64,000 nt of DNA, from contig CAWJEG010000007.1 of NCBI GenBank assembly GCA_963841845.1, forward strand, positions 1 to 64,000, given 5' to 3'. Positions 63,692 through 64,000 of this stretch are shown here, piece after piece. A program made the translations under genes and the position numbers. Every line of letters begins with the position of its first letter. Position 1 is the stretch's first letter. Below the pieces are notes generated by a model. The model did not search any database. It was not told where the DNA came from and saw only the letters and a program-made list of their open reading frames with translations. The DNA comes from CAVVGZ01 sp963841845. GTDB lineage: Bacteria > Chloroflexota > Anaerolineae > Anaerolineales > Anaerolineaceae.

Positions 63692-64000
63692 CTAATGGCG
63701 AGATGATTTCAGCAAAAAATTCACCTTTTTATTAATGTTCCCATAGTCATTCATGTGAATTGAATCATCAAACATTTCTTGGTCATTTTCAGCATATTCC
63801 GCAAACTCAATAAGTGGCAAACCATATTGATCCGCCAGTTCCCGGATTGAAAGGTTATTTTCCGCAATACCTTCTCCCCATAAAATCTCTGGCATGTCAT
63901 CGTTCCAGTCCGCTAAATCATCATCGAAAGCAAATGTGGATAATACCATTGGTATTTTATTGGCACTGGCAAGCAAAATGATCTGTTCGAGGTTCCGTTT
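63692..64000 (-). CDS. SGNH/GDSL hydrolase-like protein, C-terminal fragment cut by the window edge
   Basis: At least 102 residues; the frame is open to base 64000, so the start is outside the window. The end has the conserved SGNH block V motif DSIHMNDYGN, whose Asp and His form the catalytic dyad with an unseen N-terminal Ser, and a strand IPMVLSTFAFDDD. Such enzymes remove or transfer acyl groups on cell-surface sugars, which fits the neighbouring exporter genes. Confidence 0.72.
   Translation of the reverse strand, partial: KRNLEQIILLASANKIPMVLSTFAFDDDLADWNDDMPEILWGEGIAENNLSIRELADQYGLPLIEFAEYAENDQEMFDDSIHMNDYGNINKKVNFLLKSSRH

Noticed and set aside
1..64000. CRISPR arrays, insertion sequences, integrases or phage genes
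   Set aside because: No regularly spaced repeats, transposase motifs, attachment-site repeats or phage structural genes were seen in either strand.

Overview
The window most likely comes from a Chloroflexota bacterium of the anaerobic Anaerolineae type, probably a genome assembled from a metagenome. This rests on gene content only: Chloroflexota-style small membrane proteins, DUF3048 and XPB-N-terminal-like proteins, a [NiFe]-hydrogenase/Hdr/AOR redox cluster, a multihaem cytochrome and strong anaerobic metabolism. There is no rRNA or marker gene that fixes the phylum.

Layout. 1-3850: an initiator tRNA and a leftward group of photolyase, Rieske oxygenase-like protein and flavodoxin. The group is preceded by a promoter, a 17-codon leader ORF with a perfect Shine-Dalgarno and two strong hairpins. 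3950-7290: a DUF3048 lipoprotein and a divergent operon of small membrane proteins (DUF2085, DUF4126, DUF4190). 7490-12750: a leftward thiamine-salvage operon (thiN, thiB, thiP, thiQ, then a DUF402 gene) behind a textbook promoter, a TPP riboswitch and a terminator that also carries the thiN ribosome-binding site. 12895-16650: a V4R protein, a Helicase_C_3-like protein and a Kbl-type PLP enzyme. 16900-21050: a NYN-domain protein and the rightward operon lamin-tail protein, DUF1992, dnaX, ybaB, recR. 21187-26800: a large HerA-like ATPase, a SIS-domain protein and a duplicated pentahaem (decahaem) cytochrome whose first half is broken by many frameshifts.

27269-34130: glycosyltransferases, a polyprenyl-phosphate sugar-1-phosphate transferase and a probably frameshifted polytopic membrane protein. 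34412-44190: the most interesting block, a leftward operon of MoaD-like protein, tungsten/molybdenum aldehyde ferredoxin oxidoreductase (AOR), ferredoxin, HdrA-MvhD fusion, HdrC-ferredoxin-MvhD fusion, hydrogenase small and large subunits, and a polyferredoxin. HdrA is interrupted by an in-frame UGA exactly where the family has a conserved Cys. A hairpin 17 bases downstream has the architecture of the E. coli fdhF SECIS (GGU, bulged U, stem, apical GG, ACC), so this is a strong candidate selenoprotein. A separate +1-base frameshift lies further on in the same gene. I see no hdrB gene. My inference is that AOR takes the place of HdrB as the partner of a hydrogenase-linked, possibly electron-bifurcating HdrA complex.

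44597-46828: a surface beta-helix protein on a Thr/Pro stalk. 46841-63613: a large cell-surface polysaccharide locus with glycosyltransferases, two FemAB-like transferases, two DegT-type enzymes, an acyl/aminoacyl-adenylating enzyme with its own carrier domain, a NeuD-like acetyltransferase, an ATP-grasp enzyme and a Wzm/Wzt exporter. It is consistent with a polysaccharide carrying amide-linked substituents. The window ends inside an SGNH-hydrolase-like gene. No CRISPR array, insertion sequence or prophage was recognised.
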